This document shows, one piece after another, positions 63,085-64,000 of a stretch of 64,000 nt of DNA. Made by a program: the position numbers and the translations under genes. Within the stretch, counting starts at the first letter, position 1. Each line of letters opens with the position of its first letter. This stretch comes from Lacunisphaera sp. GTDB taxonomy: Bacteria > Verrucomicrobiota > Verrucomicrobiia > Opitutales > Opitutaceae. Below the pieces are notes generated by a model. The model saw only the letters and a program-made list of their open reading frames with translations, did not search any database and had not been told where the DNA came from. The DNA lies in assembly GCA_029945445.1 (NCBI GenBank), contig JAQSCO010000060.1, positions 62,001 through 126,000 on the forward strand, written 5' to 3'.

Positions 63085-63469
63085 GGAAGGTGAGCGTGCC
63101 GGCGCGGTCCTTCAGATCAATCAGGATAACCGCGCCCGCGCGCCCGCGCGCGGCCAGTTCGGACCGCAGGCCGGCGGCGGTGGCGGCGTCGGGTGCGCCG
63201 AAGGCGAGCAGGTCGCCGGTGGCTGGCTTGCGGTATTTCACCTCGACGCCGCGCACGACGGCGAAGACCCGGCCGGACAGCTCGGCGAAGTTCCGCTGCA
63301 GGCACTCCGCGCTGGCGCCCTCGGCGAGGGCGAATTGCGCGGCCGCGTGCATCGTGCCGAGGTGATTGTGCAGCAGCGGGGTGAAGGGCAGCTCGAGCAG
63401 GTGCGCGGCGCCGGCCGGGGCGACCCGGATGCCGAGTTGCCGGGCGAGGGGGAGGTCCGCGGCCTTCAT
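63035..63469 (-). CDS. Hotdog-fold thioesterase-like protein (DUF4442 type)
   Basis: 144 residues from ATG at 63469 (MKAADLPLARQLGIRVAPAG); the frame is open to 63538 but that part is basic and non-conserved. A hotdog fold is suggested by LPFTPLLHNHLGTMHAAAQFALAEGAS, with His and Asn at the usual catalytic place, and by VKYRKPATGDLLAFG. Similar to DUF4442/YiiD-C thioesterases. It would hydrolyse an acyl-CoA, but the substrate is unknown. It overlaps the next gene by 50 bases. Confidence 0.72.
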   Translation of the reverse strand: MKAADLPLARQLGIRVAPAGAAHLLELPFTPLLHNHLGTMHAAAQFALAEGASAECLQRNFAELSGRVFAVVRGVEVKYRKPATGDLLAFGAPDAATAAGLRSELAARGRAGAVILIDLKDRAGTLTFHGKFDWFISSVPPPVA

Positions 63470-63614
63470 CGCCGCCGATTTCGAGCCTACGCGCCGCGAA
63501 CGCAACGCCGGAGTGATGCATTCTAAGTGAGAAGACACCGCGCCGGAATATCCGTTCGCCCCTCAAGCACGAGGGCGCGGACGGCCGCGTGGTCGTGGAG
63601 TTCGCGGTGGGGAA

Positions 63615-64000
63615 CTAGTTGGCGGCGCGGACTGGGCGGGCAGCGAGGAGCTGGTTCACCCGGGTGACCAGCTCGTGCGGGCTGAACGGCTTGGTGATGT
63701 AGTCGAGCGCGCCGAGTTCCAGACCGAGGTTGCGCGAGTCAGCCGAGGCCCAAGCGGAGACGATGATGACGGGAAGGGTGGCGGTCAGCGGGTCGCGGCG
63801 CAGGATTTCGCAGACCCCGAAGCCGTCAAGGTCGGGCAACATCAGGTCGAGCAGGATGAGGTCGGGTCGGTTGCGCTTGATGCAGTCCAGTGCCTCCCAG
63901 CCATTGGCGGCGGTGGTGACCTCATGCCCGGCGCGAACCAGATGGAATTCCATGAGTTGGGTGAGCTCGGGCTCATCATCGACCGCGAGAATTTTAGCAG
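63615..64000 (-). CDS. Response regulator receiver, N-terminus cut by window edge
   Basis: The frame continues from the right edge (reading AKILAVDDEPELTQLMEFH) and ends at 63615. It is a receiver with the acid pocket VDDEPE, phospho-acceptor in LILLDLMLP, and Lys in YITKPFSPHEL. About 128 residues are visible, with only the first few missing. There is no output domain, so it is CheY-like. It belongs to the same two-component cluster. Confidence 0.9.
   Translation of the reverse strand, partial: AKILAVDDEPELTQLMEFHLVRAGHEVTTAANGWEALDCIKRNRPDLILLDLMLPDLDGFGVCEILRRDPLTATLPVIIVSAWASADSRNLGLELGALDYITKPFSPHELVTRVNQLLAARPVRAAN

Overview
This is a high-GC bacterial chromosome segment that reads as a member of the Verrucomicrobiota, most likely the Opitutaceae. 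The reasons are: a four-gene pilus locus with the gene order and architectures of Akkermansia Amuc_1101-1100-1099-1098; a carbohydrate-degradation cluster typical of that phylum (sulfatase, GH92, GH99-like, PL8, hexuronate-type MFS carrier); a PEP-CTERM remnant; LptD and other outer-membrane features; and a group 1/2 sigma factor next to rpsA. Taxonomy is inference from gene content only. No rRNA, tRNA, CRISPR array, insertion sequence or phage was seen.

Region 1-15.2 kb is a mannan or N-glycan utilisation locus. Eight minus-strand genes run in tight order: six-hairpin glycosidase, GH92, GH99-like, MFS transporter, mannose-6-phosphate isomerase, TIM-barrel protein, outer-membrane protein, and a sulfatase cut by the window edge. 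Divergent from them are a second, distinct GH92 and a NarL-type two-component system. The divergent promoter region holds two near-identical dyad sites. Extracellular hydrolases would release mannose, the carrier would import sugar, and the isomerase would feed glycolysis.

Region 15.2-22 kb is mixed: a DUF3494 ice-binding-like protein, a fatty-acid-kinase fusion (FakA-like plus FakB/DegV) overlapping plsY, a PEP-CTERM remnant and a PL8 lyase. Region 21.9-26.4 kb is the pyruvate dehydrogenase operon (pdhA-pdhB-pdhC). Its distal end carries a duplicated, diverged 3' fragment of pdhC, separated from the parent by a gene for a membrane-anchored protein.

Region 26.5-41.4 kb holds a NUDIX protein, a sugar-isomerase-like protein, a ferritin-like protein with three ExxH motifs, a PhyH dioxygenase, the pilus operon, a 5'-3' exonuclease, an OmpR-type regulator, and the agmatine-to-putrescine pair aguB-aguA. 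Region 41.4-50.1 kb is housekeeping: rpsA with a structured leader, a PIN protein, a sigma factor, glmS-trpE, and glgC.

Region 50.1-51.8 kb is a lower-GC accessory island of three small minus-strand genes (DUF2200, GNAT, membrane protein). Their spacers share an inverted-repeat design and a common junction, like integron gene cassettes. Region 51.8-57.6 kb has an RsmB-like methyltransferase, lptD and glgB. Region 57.8-64 kb is a signalling cluster: a hybrid kinase, a receiver, a phosphorelay-adenylate cyclase chimera, two small proteins and a partial receiver. Palindromic interspersed repeats occur in at least four intergenic gaps.
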